From Streptomyces muensis (GTDB lineage Bacteria > Actinomycetota > Actinomycetes > Streptomycetales > Streptomycetaceae), in assembly GCF_021474425.1 (NCBI RefSeq), contig NZ_JAKEIP010000066.1, positions 1 through 36,971 on the forward strand: DNA of 36,971 bases. Reading direction: 5' to 3'. Shown piece by piece: positions 1-6,397 of the stretch. The notes beneath the pieces were generated by a model. It made no database searches, was not told the origin of the DNA, and was given only the letters and a program-made list of their open reading frames with translations. The position numbers and the translations under genes are program-made. Within the stretch, counting starts at the first letter, position 1, and each line of letters starts with the position of its first letter.

Positions 1-1
1 G

Positions 2-88
2 TCTACTGATCTGGTGCAGTTGGTGCGGGAGATCAATGAGGAGTTGTGCGGGTCTGATCGTGAGCAGCCGCGTGCCTCCGGCGGTTGA
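2..88 (+). CDS. C-terminal fragment of an unidentified gene cut by the window edge
   Basis: An open frame enters from the left edge and stops at TGA 86-88, giving 28 residues. The tail is acidic and leucine-rich, with a segment reading VQLVREINEEL, then a short Gly/Ser/Arg end. The codons keep GC-rich third positions before the stop, and the frame is followed by repeat-rich noncoding DNA, which fits a real gene end. The fragment is too short to assign a family. It could be a chance frame. Confidence 0.4.
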   Translation, partial: STDLVQLVREINEELCGSDREQPRASGG

Positions 89-139
89 GCGGGGGTGCCT
101 GCGGCGGCCTGCGCGGGCGCAGTGGGGGCGGGCGTTTTT

Positions 140-185
140 GCGCCCACGCGGCGGAGCCGCATATCGATACAGCCCCGCGCCCCTG
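140..185. repeat. Dispersed 46-bp GC-rich repeat, copy 1
   Basis: This segment matches 10618-10663 at 45 of 46 positions (C165 against T10643). It contains the small hairpin GCGGC-GGA-GCCGC and ends in CCCCGCGCCCCTG. It lies in noncoding DNA between the gene ending at 88 and the reductase gene ending at 415. Short palindromic sequences of this kind recur in Streptomyces intergenic regions. Confidence 0.75.
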
Positions 186-252
186 AGATGCCTGCGGCGG
201 CCCGTCTCGGCGAGTGGGGGTTCGCGTAGCGCCTTGCGGTTCGTTGGGGGGC

Positions 253-360
253 GGGGCCGCGCCGGGGGGTGTCCGTCCTCGGTCGGGCGGCTCGGTTGCT
301 TTGAGATGTGCTCTGCGTTGACGCCCGCCGCTGCGGGCGGACACCCCCCGACACGGCCCC
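253..360. repeat. Long imperfect inverted repeat (stem-loop) in intergenic DNA
   Basis: The arms 264-275 and 338-349 are a perfect 12-bp inverted repeat (GGGGGGTGTCCG). The outer arms 253-259 and 354-360 add a perfect 7-bp pair (GGGGCCG). The loop holds further complementary GGGCGG/CCCGCC blocks. It sits between two convergent gene ends and may act as a bidirectional terminator, a dispersed repeat, or both. The rest of 89-414 holds no convincing gene. Confidence 0.65.
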
Positions 361-414
361 TTGCCGCCGTGGGCGGGTGCGGGGGGTTCCCATCGTCGTC
401 AGTGCGAAGCCCTG

Positions 415-1056
415 CTACTTGCGGGTGAAGGTCAGGTGTGTGACTCCGCTGGGGGCGGAGACGGACTCGATGTCGTAGGTCTGTTCCAGGTTTTCGAGGC
501 CGTCCCAGAGGCGTTCGCCTCGGCCGAGCAGGATCGGGGCCACCACGATGTGCATGTGGTCGATGAGGTCGGCGGCGAGGAAGTCGCGGAGCAGGGTGAC
601 ACCGCCGCCGATGCGTACGTCCTGGTCGCCCGCGGCCTCGCGGGCCGTCGCGAGGGCATCGGCGGGCGACGCGTCGAGGAAGTGGAACGTCGTGCCGCCC
701 TCCATCTCGATCGACGGGCGAGGGTGATGGGTGAGGACGAAGGTCGGCGTGTGGAAGGGCGGGTTGGGGCCCCACCAGCCCTTCCACTCCGGGTCCTTGT
801 GCCATCCGGGCGGGCCGAACTTCCCGGCACCCATGATCTCGGCGCCGATCCCCGGGCCGTGCTGCCGGGCGAAGGCGTCGTCGATGCCGCCGCCTCCGCC
901 GGTGCGGCCGGTCATGCTGTGCCAGAAGCCGGTGGCGAACATCCACTCGTGCAGCCGTTCACCGGCGTGGCCGAACGGTGTCTCCCGGCTCTGGCCCTCA
1001 CCGGTGCCGAAGCCGTCCAGTGAGATGGAGAAGTTGTGGACGCGGGCGAGTGACAT
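415..1056 (-). CDS. RibD C-terminal/dihydrofolate-reductase-fold family protein
   Basis: A 213-residue protein of the RibD C-terminal/DHFR-like fold, a family of NADPH-dependent reductases often annotated only as dihydrofolate reductase family. The N-terminus reads V-H-N-F-S-I-S-L-D-G-F, the usual first strand of this family. The middle has the P-T-F-V-L-T-H-H-P strand. The C-terminal part shows I-G-G-G-V-T-L-L-R (nucleotide-binding turn) and V-V-A-P-I-L-L-G-R-G-E-R-L-W, both typical. The ATG at 1056 is preferred because AGGGAAGG lies just upstream and the domain begins immediately; the open frame continues further upstream but is not needed. It stands alone, divergent from the membrane-protein gene at 1186. 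The actual substrate cannot be told. Confidence 0.88.
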   Translation of the reverse strand: MSLARVHNFSISLDGFGTGEGQSRETPFGHAGERLHEWMFATGFWHSMTGRTGGGGGIDDAFARQHGPGIGAEIMGAGKFGPPGWHKDPEWKGWWGPNPPFHTPTFVLTHHPRPSIEMEGGTTFHFLDASPADALATAREAAGDQDVRIGGGVTLLRDFLAADLIDHMHIVVAPILLGRGERLWDGLENLEQTYDIESVSAPSGVTHLTFTRK

Positions 1057-1185
1057 GGTCCTTCCCTTCGTTGTGCGGTCAACGCCTTTCACCATGACGT
1101 CGATCGGGGCGCCGCCGAATCGACACGCCGGGGGTGGTTGTTTTGGTGGCCGTTTGAGGGGCTTCCCGCGGGCAACCCGGCATAC

Positions 1186-1857
1186 ATGTCCACAGGTGTG
1201 ATCATTTTGGTCGTGGTGGTGGCCGTTGTCGTGGTACTCGGTGCGGCCGCCCTTGCTTCGAGGAGTACGCGGAGCGGGCGGGGGCTGAAGCGGCGCTTCG
1301 GGCCCGAGTACGAGCGGGCCGTGGCCCGGCACGACGGGGACGTCAGGGCCGCCGAACGGGAGCTCGCCCAGCGGGTGGAGCGGCACGGGGGGCTGCGGGA
1401 GCGGGCGTTGGAGCCGGAGGAGGCCGAGCGGTTCGAGGCTCGGTGGACGGCTGCCCAGGAGCACTTCGTCGAGTCGCCGAAGGGTGCCGTCGAAGAGGCG
1501 GACCGGGTGCTCGCGGATCTGGCGCGGGCACGCGGGTTTCCGGACGGGGCGCAGTACGAGGAGCAGCTCTCCGCTCTGTCCGTGCACCATGCGCGCCATG
1601 TGCAGGGGTACCGGCATGTGCACCGGGTCGCCCACGCGCGGGTGAGTGAGGGGGCGGACGGTGGCGGGCCGGGTACGGAGGAGATGCGCGAGGCGATGGT
1701 CGAGGGCCGGGGGTTGTTCGAGGAGCTGACCGGGCCGGTCGAGCGGCGGCGTGGGGGCTCGCGGGAGAAGGCCGGGGAGGGACGGGAGTACCGGCGGGGT
1801 GCCCACGGGCGCCATCTGCCATGGGGCTTCACCGGCCGTCACGCGAAGGGGAGTTGA
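1186..1857 (+). CDS. Single-pass membrane protein of unknown function
   Basis: A 223-residue protein with one strongly hydrophobic N-terminal helix (about residues 4-24, a run of V, I, A and L), followed by a long charged, mostly helical Arg/Glu-rich cytoplasmic domain. The ATG at 1186 places the helix at the very N-terminus; an upstream TTG is possible but has no better ribosome site. Residues near the middle (F-x-E-S-P-K-G-A-V-E-E-A-D-R-V-L) are echoed in the next gene, so the two are partial paralogues. The gene for the small paralogue starts 5 nt after this stop, so they are probably co-transcribed. Family not identified; similar pairs are usually annotated hypothetical in Streptomyces. 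Confidence 0.8.
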   Translation: MSTGVIILVVVVAVVVVLGAAALASRSTRSGRGLKRRFGPEYERAVARHDGDVRAAERELAQRVERHGGLRERALEPEEAERFEARWTAAQEHFVESPKGAVEEADRVLADLARARGFPDGAQYEEQLSALSVHHARHVQGYRHVHRVAHARVSEGADGGGPGTEEMREAMVEGRGLFEELTGPVERRRGGSREKAGEGREYRRGAHGRHLPWGFTGRHAKGS

Positions 1858-1862
1858 GGGGC

Positions 1863-2159
1863 ATGACAGAGGTGACTAGGGCCGGGCGCGAAGTGCTGGT
1901 GCCCCGGGAGGAGTCCGACAAGTTCGAGCTCAGGCTCCAGCACGCCGTCGCCGGGTTCGTCGACGCTCCCCGGGGCGCCGTCGAGGAGGCCGATCAGCTG
2001 GTCGAGGACCTCGTCGGGCGGGTCGGCGAGGCCATGGCGCAGCGGCGGCGGACGCTGCGTACGTCCTGGCAGGCGGCGGACGAGCAGGCCGACACCGAGC
2101 AGTTGCGGCTCGCGCTGCGGGACTACCGGGAGCTGGCGGAACGGCTGCTACGCCTCTGA
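1863..2159 (+). CDS. Small helical protein, paralogue of the preceding gene's soluble domain
   Basis: A 98-residue hydrophilic protein with no membrane segment. It keeps the block F-V-D-A-P-R-G-A-V-E-E-A-D-Q-L-V-E-D-L, matching F-V-E-S-P-K-G-A-V-E-E-A-D-R-V-L-A-D-L in the upstream membrane protein. ATG 1863 has a GAGGGG ribosome site about 4 nt upstream and starts 5 nt after the previous stop, so coupled translation is likely. The C-terminus is helical and rich in Arg, Leu and Glu. The function is unknown. The shared block suggests the pair may interact or that the small one is a soluble duplicate of the membrane-anchored one. Confidence 0.75.
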   Translation: MTEVTRAGREVLVPREESDKFELRLQHAVAGFVDAPRGAVEEADQLVEDLVGRVGEAMAQRRRTLRTSWQAADEQADTEQLRLALRDYRELAERLLRL

Positions 2160-2576
2160 CACTCCCGGCGCATGTGACCCACCTGCTGTCCGGCGCCTCT
2201 CCCGCCACTCCCGTACGACCTGTTCCACGTCGTACGGCTTGCGGCCCAGGGGAGGGCCGGGCGGCGGCTTGAGGAGCATGTCGCGGATCTTGGCGTTGAC
2301 GTCCGTGATGATCTTCCGGACGGCCGGTTCGGACCGGGCCGCGTAGGCCGCCGTCAGGGCGTCCTCCGCCTCCTTGCGCAGGGCCAGCGCCGGGGGCAGG
2401 ACCGACAGGCCCTCGCGGGCCATCTTGCGTTTGACCCACCACAGTTCGTCGTACGGGGATTCCAGGTCGTTCGGCAGGGGTTTGCCGGCTCCGGGCAGTC
2501 TGTCGAAGTCGCCGCGCTGCTGCGCGTCTTGGATCTGCTTATGGATCCAGACTGATTGACAAAAATCCGCTACCAT
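2148..2576 (-). CDS. DUF1992 (DnaJC28-like) protein, 5' end replaced by the integrated element
   Basis: Residues 17-142 are a clear DUF1992 domain, with D-F-D-R-L-P-G-A-G-K-P-L-P and then W-V-K-R-K-M. The native N-terminus is missing: the first 16 residues before D-A-Q-Q are encoded in or across the element's left end. The true 5' end lies at 9244-9303 and reads M-T-E-R-K-P-P-G-V-P-F-E-S-W-V-D-K-Q-I-Q, so the intact protein would be 146 residues. The attP side supplies W-I-H-K-Q-I-Q in place of W-V-D-K-Q-I-Q, so frame is kept and an ATG at 2576 happens to be available. No ribosome site precedes it, and its upstream DNA is the integrase gene read antisense, so expression is doubtful. It may be a pseudogene in this strain. 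Confidence 0.85.
   Translation of the reverse strand: MVADFCQSVWIHKQIQDAQQRGDFDRLPGAGKPLPNDLESPYDELWWVKRKMAREGLSVLPPALALRKEAEDALTAAYAARSEPAVRKIITDVNAKIRDMLLKPPPGPPLGRKPYDVEQVVREWRERRRTAGGSHAPGVSEA
2530..2540. other. attL core of the integrative element
   Basis: TGGATCTGCTT here is identical to 9245-9255, and flanking bases differ on both sides at both sites. It lies inside the DUF1992 reading frame (codons for K-Q-I-Q on the minus strand). Joining the chromosomal flank left of this core to the chromosomal flank right of 9255 restores an uninterrupted DUF1992 gene, which marks it as the left crossover region. Serine integrases usually exchange at a 2-bp centre inside such an identity. Confidence 0.85.
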
Positions 2577-2628
2577 GGAGACAGAGGGAACGGCACGGGG
2601 CCGAACCCCTGGGGGAGAGGGTCAGCCA

Positions 2629-4206
2629 GTGCGTAGGGTCCTGTTCGCGGAGCGCATCTCTGACGACAAGAACGAGAAGTCAGACAGCATCGAGTCTCAG
2701 GATGAGAAGCTACGCCAGAGAGCAGAGACAGAGGGTGTCACGGTTGTTGGCACTGCTGTAGATCTGTCGGTGTCCGGTGACGTTGACCCGTTCCACCGGA
2801 AGAGCCTCGGGCCGTGGCTGGTGAATGAGGGTCTGTCCAAGTGGGATGAGTTGTGGGTCTCCACTCAGGACCGATTGTCCCGTGATGACATCCACTTCAT
2901 GGCCTTTGTGTTCTGGGCTATCGAACACAGTAAGAAGGTCATTGTCCTGGATGACCCTGAGTTCACCCGGCAGATGGAGACTCCGGAAGGGCGTCTGATC
3001 CTTCATGCCAAGGGACTTGGGCCGGCGAACGAACTACGCCGAATCAAGGTGCGCACCCGTGACAGCCACGAACGGCGCAGGTTCACCGCTCGATGGACGG
3101 GGGGTATCCCTCCGTTCGGATACGTGCCAGTGCAACGGTACGTCGATGGCAAGACAGCCACCTACCTTGAGCAGGACCCTGACATGGTCAAGGTTCTCCA
3201 CTTCATGCGTGAGCAGATCCTTGACGGACAGTCGTTCTTCGCTGTGGCCAAGGCCCTGAACGAGAAGGGCGAACACACGGCACGTGACAGGGCCAGGATC
3301 CGTAAGGGCAAGCCTGTTCACCGTAGGGGTGCTGAGGAAGGCGTACCGGAACAGTGGAGCGAGACCACAGTCAAGTCACTGCTGAGTGATCCTGCCCTAC
3401 TCGGTCAGAAGAAGCACAAGGGGGAAGTGCTCTATGACAGCCAAGGGAAGCCTGTCATGGTGGCAGAGCCCATCTTCGCTGATGACGAATGGCAGGCGCT
3501 GCAAGCAGCCGTAGAGGCACGGACGCAAACCAAGGTACGCCGAGTCAACGGAACGTCACCTCTGTATGGAGTCGTCTACTGCGGAGAGTGCCAGTCCAAG
3601 GCTGCCCATAAGGGCAACATCCGCAGCAACGGAGTTGAGTACCGCTACTACGTCTGCGGGGCCTGGCCCAAAGAAGACAGGTGCCGAGGCGTCAGTATCC
3701 GTGCCGAGGAAGTAGAAGGGTGGGTAGAGATCTACTTTCTTGACCGGTACGGCAACCGGCCCGTCACTGAGAGGGTATGGGTGCCTGGCACTGACCACAG
3801 CAAGGAACTTGGGGACGTCAAGAGTCGCATTGCCCGGCTTAGGCGAGACTCTGTGGCTGGACTCTGGGACGACGCTCAGGAAGAGTTCCGGAACCTCATG
3901 CACTCACTCATGGCACGTAGGGATGAGCTGGCAGCGGAGCCTGTAATTGAGGGTCGCTGGCAGGAGAAGCTAACCGGCCAGACCTTCCAGGAACTGTGGG
4001 CCGGCCTAGACCTTGAGGGCAAGAGGCAGCAACTGATCAAATCGGGCTACCGCGTTGAGGTGGGCCGGAAGAGTTTCAAGGTCACTCCGGAACCGGTCCC
4101 CTTGGCCGAGGATCTGGAGAGGCTCCGCAGTGAGGGAGCAGACGCAGAGGCTCTGGCAGAGGTCACAGAGGCTCTGAGGCAGAGCGGCCTACTGACCGAG
4201 GAATGA
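2629..4206 (+). CDS. int: Large serine recombinase (site-specific integrase)
   Basis: A 525-residue phage-type serine integrase. The N-terminal catalytic domain begins V-L-F-A-E-R-I-S, with Ser11 the likely nucleophile, then S-I-E-S-Q, and the D-R-L-S-R-D arginine motif near residue 83. The recombinase domain has G-G-I-P-P-F-G-Y. The zinc ribbon has C-G-E-C (318 and 321) paired with Cys343 and Cys352. A coiled-coil stretch follows (about 390-440). GTG 2629 is preferred because GGGGGAGAGG lies 8 nt upstream and the catalytic strand begins right away; an ATG at 2575 would add 18 residues but has no ribosome site. A TTGACA hexamer occurs at 2556, without a convincing -10 box. It sits beside attL, as expected. 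It should catalyse attP x attB integration; excision normally needs a directionality factor, which is not identified here. Confidence 0.95.
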   Translation: MRRVLFAERISDDKNEKSDSIESQDEKLRQRAETEGVTVVGTAVDLSVSGDVDPFHRKSLGPWLVNEGLSKWDELWVSTQDRLSRDDIHFMAFVFWAIEHSKKVIVLDDPEFTRQMETPEGRLILHAKGLGPANELRRIKVRTRDSHERRRFTARWTGGIPPFGYVPVQRYVDGKTATYLEQDPDMVKVLHFMREQILDGQSFFAVAKALNEKGEHTARDRARIRKGKPVHRRGAEEGVPEQWSETTVKSLLSDPALLGQKKHKGEVLYDSQGKPVMVAEPIFADDEWQALQAAVEARTQTKVRRVNGTSPLYGVVYCGECQSKAAHKGNIRSNGVEYRYYVCGAWPKEDRCRGVSIRAEEVEGWVEIYFLDRYGNRPVTERVWVPGTDHSKELGDVKSRIARLRRDSVAGLWDDAQEEFRNLMHSLMARRDELAAEPVIEGRWQEKLTGQTFQELWAGLDLEGKRQQLIKSGYRVEVGRKSFKVTPEPVPLAEDLERLRSEGADAEALAEVTEALRQSGLLTEE

Positions 4207-4222
4207 CACCGTCGTTGAACAT

Positions 4223-4266
4223 GACACAGGGAGTGCCCGACTACCAATCAGAACACTCCCTGTGTC
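4223..4266 (+). terminator. Stem-loop terminator after the integrase
   Basis: The arms GACACAGGGAGTG (4223-4235) and 4254-4266 form a perfect 13-bp inverted repeat with an 18-nt loop. It lies 16 nt past the integrase stop and just before the ribosome site of the next gene, so it should separate the integrase from downstream transcription. Confidence 0.75.
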
Positions 4267-4292
4267 TCCTTTCGGAGGGGAGACACCCTAGC

Positions 4293-4535
4293 ATGACGCT
4301 CTACGTAGACGAGAACGGTTCGGAGCACTCGGAAGACTGGAAGGATGCATACGCAGAGGTACTGGCAGAACTGATCTACACCCTGGCAGACCAGGTAACG
4401 GGCGGAGCGGTGACGCTGGACACCGCTGCACAGATCTACGCACAGACCTCAGCAGGAGCATTCGACACCGAGTATGCCAAGGCGTACCTGACTGACATAC
4501 TTGCCGAAGAGTTGCTGGTGGAACTCCGAAACTGA
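4293..4535 (+). CDS. Small acidic protein of unknown function
   Basis: An 80-residue acidic protein starting at ATG 4293, which follows a strong GGAGGGGAG ribosome site after the integrase terminator. The open frame extends upstream, but that part crosses the terminator stem and is unlikely to be translated. The sequence is predominantly helical (A-E-V-L-A-E-L-I-Y-T-L-A-D, then A-Y-L-T-D-I-L-A-E-E-L-L) with no Cys and no membrane segment. It is flanked by a stem-loop on each side, so it is probably its own transcription unit. Small acidic helical proteins near integrases may be regulators or directionality factors, but nothing here shows that. Confidence 0.72.
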   Translation: MTLYVDENGSEHSEDWKDAYAEVLAELIYTLADQVTGGAVTLDTAAQIYAQTSAGAFDTEYAKAYLTDILAEELLVELRN

Positions 4536-4557
4536 CAACCGAATAGCAGTACCCCGT

Positions 4558-4588
4558 AAGGGCACGTGACAACAGGTTACGTGCCCTT
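4558..4588 (+). terminator. Stem-loop terminator
   Basis: AAGGGCACGT (4558-4567) pairs perfectly with 4579-4588, and the stem can extend inward by two more pairs of three around a short loop. It follows the stop of the 80-residue gene by 22 nt and is followed by a short T-containing tract. Confidence 0.7.
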
Positions 4589-4614
4589 TGCCATGTGCGA
4601 GGAAGGAACAGGGA

Positions 4615-4830
4615 GTGACAGAGGCGGAGAGGGCATTTGCCATTGAAAGTGTTGGACAGATGGCTTGGGGCGGTGTCATGGCTATCAATGCCGCAGTTTG
4701 GTTTGTGGCTGGTCTCCTGCAAGTGGACTATCCAGAGGCGGAAAGGCTAGTGGCAAGCGCTATGACAAAGGCCATGGCAAAGGAAGTAGACAGGAACCTT
4801 GTGAAGATTGGGAACGCGAATGGCAACTGA
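4615..4830 (+). CDS. Small protein of unknown function with a hydrophobic helix
   Basis: A 71-residue protein from GTG 4615, chosen because GGAAGGAACAGGGA lies directly upstream; longer frames start inside the preceding terminator. Residues 13-35 are hydrophobic (M-A-W-G-G-V-M-A-I-N-A-A-V-W-F-V-A-G-L-L), possibly one membrane or amphipathic helix, followed by a charged helix ending K-A-M-A-K-E-V-D-R. Its stop overlaps the start of the next gene by 11 nt, so the two are translationally coupled and likely work together. No family recognised. Confidence 0.65.
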   Translation: MTEAERAFAIESVGQMAWGGVMAINAAVWFVAGLLQVDYPEAERLVASAMTKAMAKEVDRNLVKIGNANGN

Positions 4831-5401
4831 GCAGATGAGTAACGAAACGGCCGTAGATCCCTGGGGCGCTGCAAGTCCTTGGGAGTGCCTCTCCCCGGGA
4901 TTCTCTGACAATGTAATCGGGGCGCAGTGTGAAGGTAATGAGCCGGCCGAGGAAGAGCCGGCCATGCCTTCTCCTGAGGAACTTGAAGAGATCCTGGCAG
5001 AGGTCTACGGATCCGAGACGGAGCAGGAGGAAGTGTCAGAGGCCATTGGCAGGAATGGTCTCGTTCTCATCAGTGACACCGACTGGATTGACATGACAGA
5101 CCGGAACATGGACTACCTGCGCCACGTCTACCGGTCGGACCTTAACCATGCTGACAAGACAGCCCTTGGAGTTGTGGCGCTGCACTGTGGTGTCAATAGC
5201 CTTGGCTGCACTGCCTCTAATGAGACCCTGGCCGAGGAAGCCAACATAGACCTGGCCAACTTCCGAAAGAGGCTGAGCCGGCTTACCAAGGACGGTTGGA
5301 TCCGAGAGAACGGCATGCGCCCCGCGGTGCGCCCTGGGATGAGCGGTACCAAGGTTCGGCACATCGGTGTCCAGAGAGAATGGGTAGAGGGAGGGTCGTA
5401 A
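4820..5401 (+). CDS. Winged-helix protein, candidate replication initiator or regulator
   Basis: A 193-residue protein. The first 75 residues are acidic and low in structure. The C-terminal half has a helix-turn-helix of the replication-initiator/HTH_36 style: L-N-H-A-D-K-T-A-L-G-V-V-A-L-H-C, then S-N-E-T-L-A-E-E-A-N-I-D-L-A-N-F-R-K-R-L-S-R-L and D-G-W-I-R-E-N. ATG 4820 overlaps the previous stop; a second ATG at 4835 is possible. The last codons contain the first of three GGGAGGGTC repeats that continue into the noncoding region, an arrangement seen in initiator genes next to iteron origins and in autoregulated repressors. The initiator role is inference; a plain transcription factor is the main alternative. 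Confidence 0.72.
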   Translation: MATEQMSNETAVDPWGAASPWECLSPGFSDNVIGAQCEGNEPAEEEPAMPSPEELEEILAEVYGSETEQEEVSEAIGRNGLVLISDTDWIDMTDRNMDYLRHVYRSDLNHADKTALGVVALHCGVNSLGCTASNETLAEEANIDLANFRKRLSRLTKDGWIRENGMRPAVRPGMSGTKVRHIGVQREWVEGGS

Positions 5402-5485
5402 GAACCCTCCCTAGGCACCTGAGGCCAGGATGACCCTCTACAAGGGAGGGTCGTAGCAACCTTCTACAGGGAGGGTCAGAACAAC
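5389..5485. repeat. Three iteron-like direct repeats at the end of the winged-helix gene
   Basis: Copies are GGGAGGGTCGTAAGAAC (5389-5405), GGGAGGGTCGTAGCAAC (5444-5460) and GGGAGGGTCAGAACAAC (5469-5485). The last two are spaced exactly 25 bp and share CTACA before the core. The first is also part of a hairpin (AGGGAGGGT 5388-5396 with ACCCTCCCT 5404-5412) and the second part of GACCCTC/GAGGGTC. They fit iterons of a replication origin or operators for the adjacent winged-helix protein. Confidence 0.7.
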
Positions 5486-5500
5486 CCCCCAAACATACAA

Positions 5501-5525
5501 ACCCAATCTCCTTAAGAGATTGGGT
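5501..5525. terminator. Perfect stem-loop, bidirectional terminator candidate
   Basis: ACCCAATCTC (5501-5510) and GAGATTGGGT (5516-5525) are perfectly complementary around a 5-nt loop. It is the most compact hairpin of the noncoding region and follows the winged-helix gene and its iterons by about 100 nt. A terminator is the simplest reading; a structural element of an origin is possible. Confidence 0.6.
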
Positions 5526-6006
5526 AGGAACATTCATCTAAGTAAGTAGATCTGTCTTCGATCTTTGGGGATCTCAGACAGCCAAGGCAACGACCGAACG
5601 GAGAGAGGGAGAGTTGAGCTAGCCAGTCCTTTGGGACTGGCAGCGAAACGCGAGACTTAGTCGAGTGGAGAGCTTGTCTCGACTAGAGATTGTCCCGCAC
5701 CGCGCAGAACCTCTGTACGGCTCCGTAGTGGCCTCTGAGTAGCTTCCTGGTCTCTCTGCCCATCTGAGCCTCTGTACGGCCCTCAGGGGGGCGTACAGCG
5801 CGTCAAGGTCCCTCTGTGGCCTCTGGGTTGGGCCTGGGGCTCGGAGCCACGGACAGCCACTCTCCCGTGATCTAGCTCTCAGTTCCCTCACTTTGTGTCT
5901 CAACACCCCACCGAGTGACACCGACGTCATAGGTAGAAGAAGAGAACACAGGCTTTCTCCTCTCTCGACTTCTCCTCTGTGTGGTCGTAGTCATGCTCCC
6001 CCCTCT

Positions 6007-6047
6007 CCTAGGTTCTGGCCCTGGGTTGCCTAGGTAAGTGGCCCTGG
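6007..6047. promoter_or_regulatory. Tandem CCTAGGT repeats upstream of the XRE gene
   Basis: Two direct copies of the pattern CCTAGGT-spacer-TGGCCCTGG occur at 6007-6024 and 6029-6047, spaced 22 bp. CCTAGG is itself palindromic. They lie about 85-125 bp before the XRE start, a position suited to operator sites for that regulator. No binding evidence exists beyond position and repetition. Confidence 0.45.
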
Positions 6048-6130
6048 TCTCTGTGTTTCCCATGACGCAGAGGCCGGGGTCATTTTTTGTGCTCACTATT
6101 CCCTCGTTTTCCTCCATTGGAGTGATTGCT

Positions 6131-6385
6131 ATGTCAGACATCAATCTTTGGGATCGGACTAGTTGGGACGCGATAAGGCGTGCCCGCGGTATCGGTTACG
6201 CCGAGATTGCCGAGGCTACCGGAATCACATACAAGGCTGTAACCAAATGGTTTTACGGGGAGCGCACGCCAAGCCTGCGCTCTCAGATCCTTATGGCCAA
6301 GTGCCTTGGGATCCCACTGACCAAGGCTCTCAAGAACATCACTGACCCTGACGTGCGAGCGGCTATTCGCTCCGTCATCCTCTAG
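6131..6385 (+). CDS. XRE/Cro-C1-type helix-turn-helix regulator
   Basis: An 84-residue DNA-binding protein. The HTH reads W-D-A-I-R-R-A-R-G-I-G-Y-A-E-I-A-E-A-T-G-I-T-Y-K, then A-V-T-K-W-F-Y-G-E-R-T-P-S, a good Cro/C1 pattern with the usual third helix. ATG 6131 is preferred: GGAG sits 9 nt upstream and the frame before it has no domain. The gene lies after the long noncoding region and leads a series of plus-strand genes, with 12 nt to the membrane-protein gene, so it may control that operon and the tandem CCTAGGT sites upstream. It could be the element's maintenance or copy-control repressor. Confidence 0.85.
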   Translation: MSDINLWDRTSWDAIRRARGIGYAEIAEATGITYKAVTKWFYGERTPSLRSQILMAKCLGIPLTKALKNITDPDVRAAIRSVIL

Positions 6386-6397
6386 CGATTGGAACGC

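Larger units (their letters stand above)
5402..6130. other. Noncoding structured region of the element, possible origin, oriT or ncRNA
   Basis: Roughly 730 nt without a convincing gene. It holds the iterons, a perfect 10-bp hairpin with CTTAA loop (5501-5525), an 8-bp hairpin GCCAGTCC (5622-5641), an inverted repeat TAGTCGAG (5658-5685), two exact copies of CCTCTGTACGGC (5710-5721 and 5769-5780), a hairpin CTGTACG/CGTACAG (5772-5798), a pyrimidine-rich stretch (5950-6010), and tandem CCTAGGT repeats (6007-6047). Short open frames on the minus strand lack ribosome sites and family features. The density of structure in the lowest-coding part of a mobile element suggests a cis-acting replication or transfer function. 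Confidence 0.55.

Noticed and set aside
361..1023. Plus-strand frame opposite the reductase gene
   Set aside because: It is antisense to a clear RibD/DHFR-fold protein, with no domain and no ribosome site.
2575..2628. Upstream ATG for the integrase
   Set aside because: It lacks a ribosome site and falls between a TTGACA hexamer and where transcription would start; GTG 2629 has a strong site and directly begins the catalytic domain.
5710..5780. Possible CRISPR from the repeated CCTCTGTACGGC
   Set aside because: Only two copies, with no regular spacer array and no cas genes.
5619..5930. Minus-strand small frame in the element's noncoding region
   Set aside because: No ribosome site, no recognisable sequence, and it runs through several hairpins and repeats.
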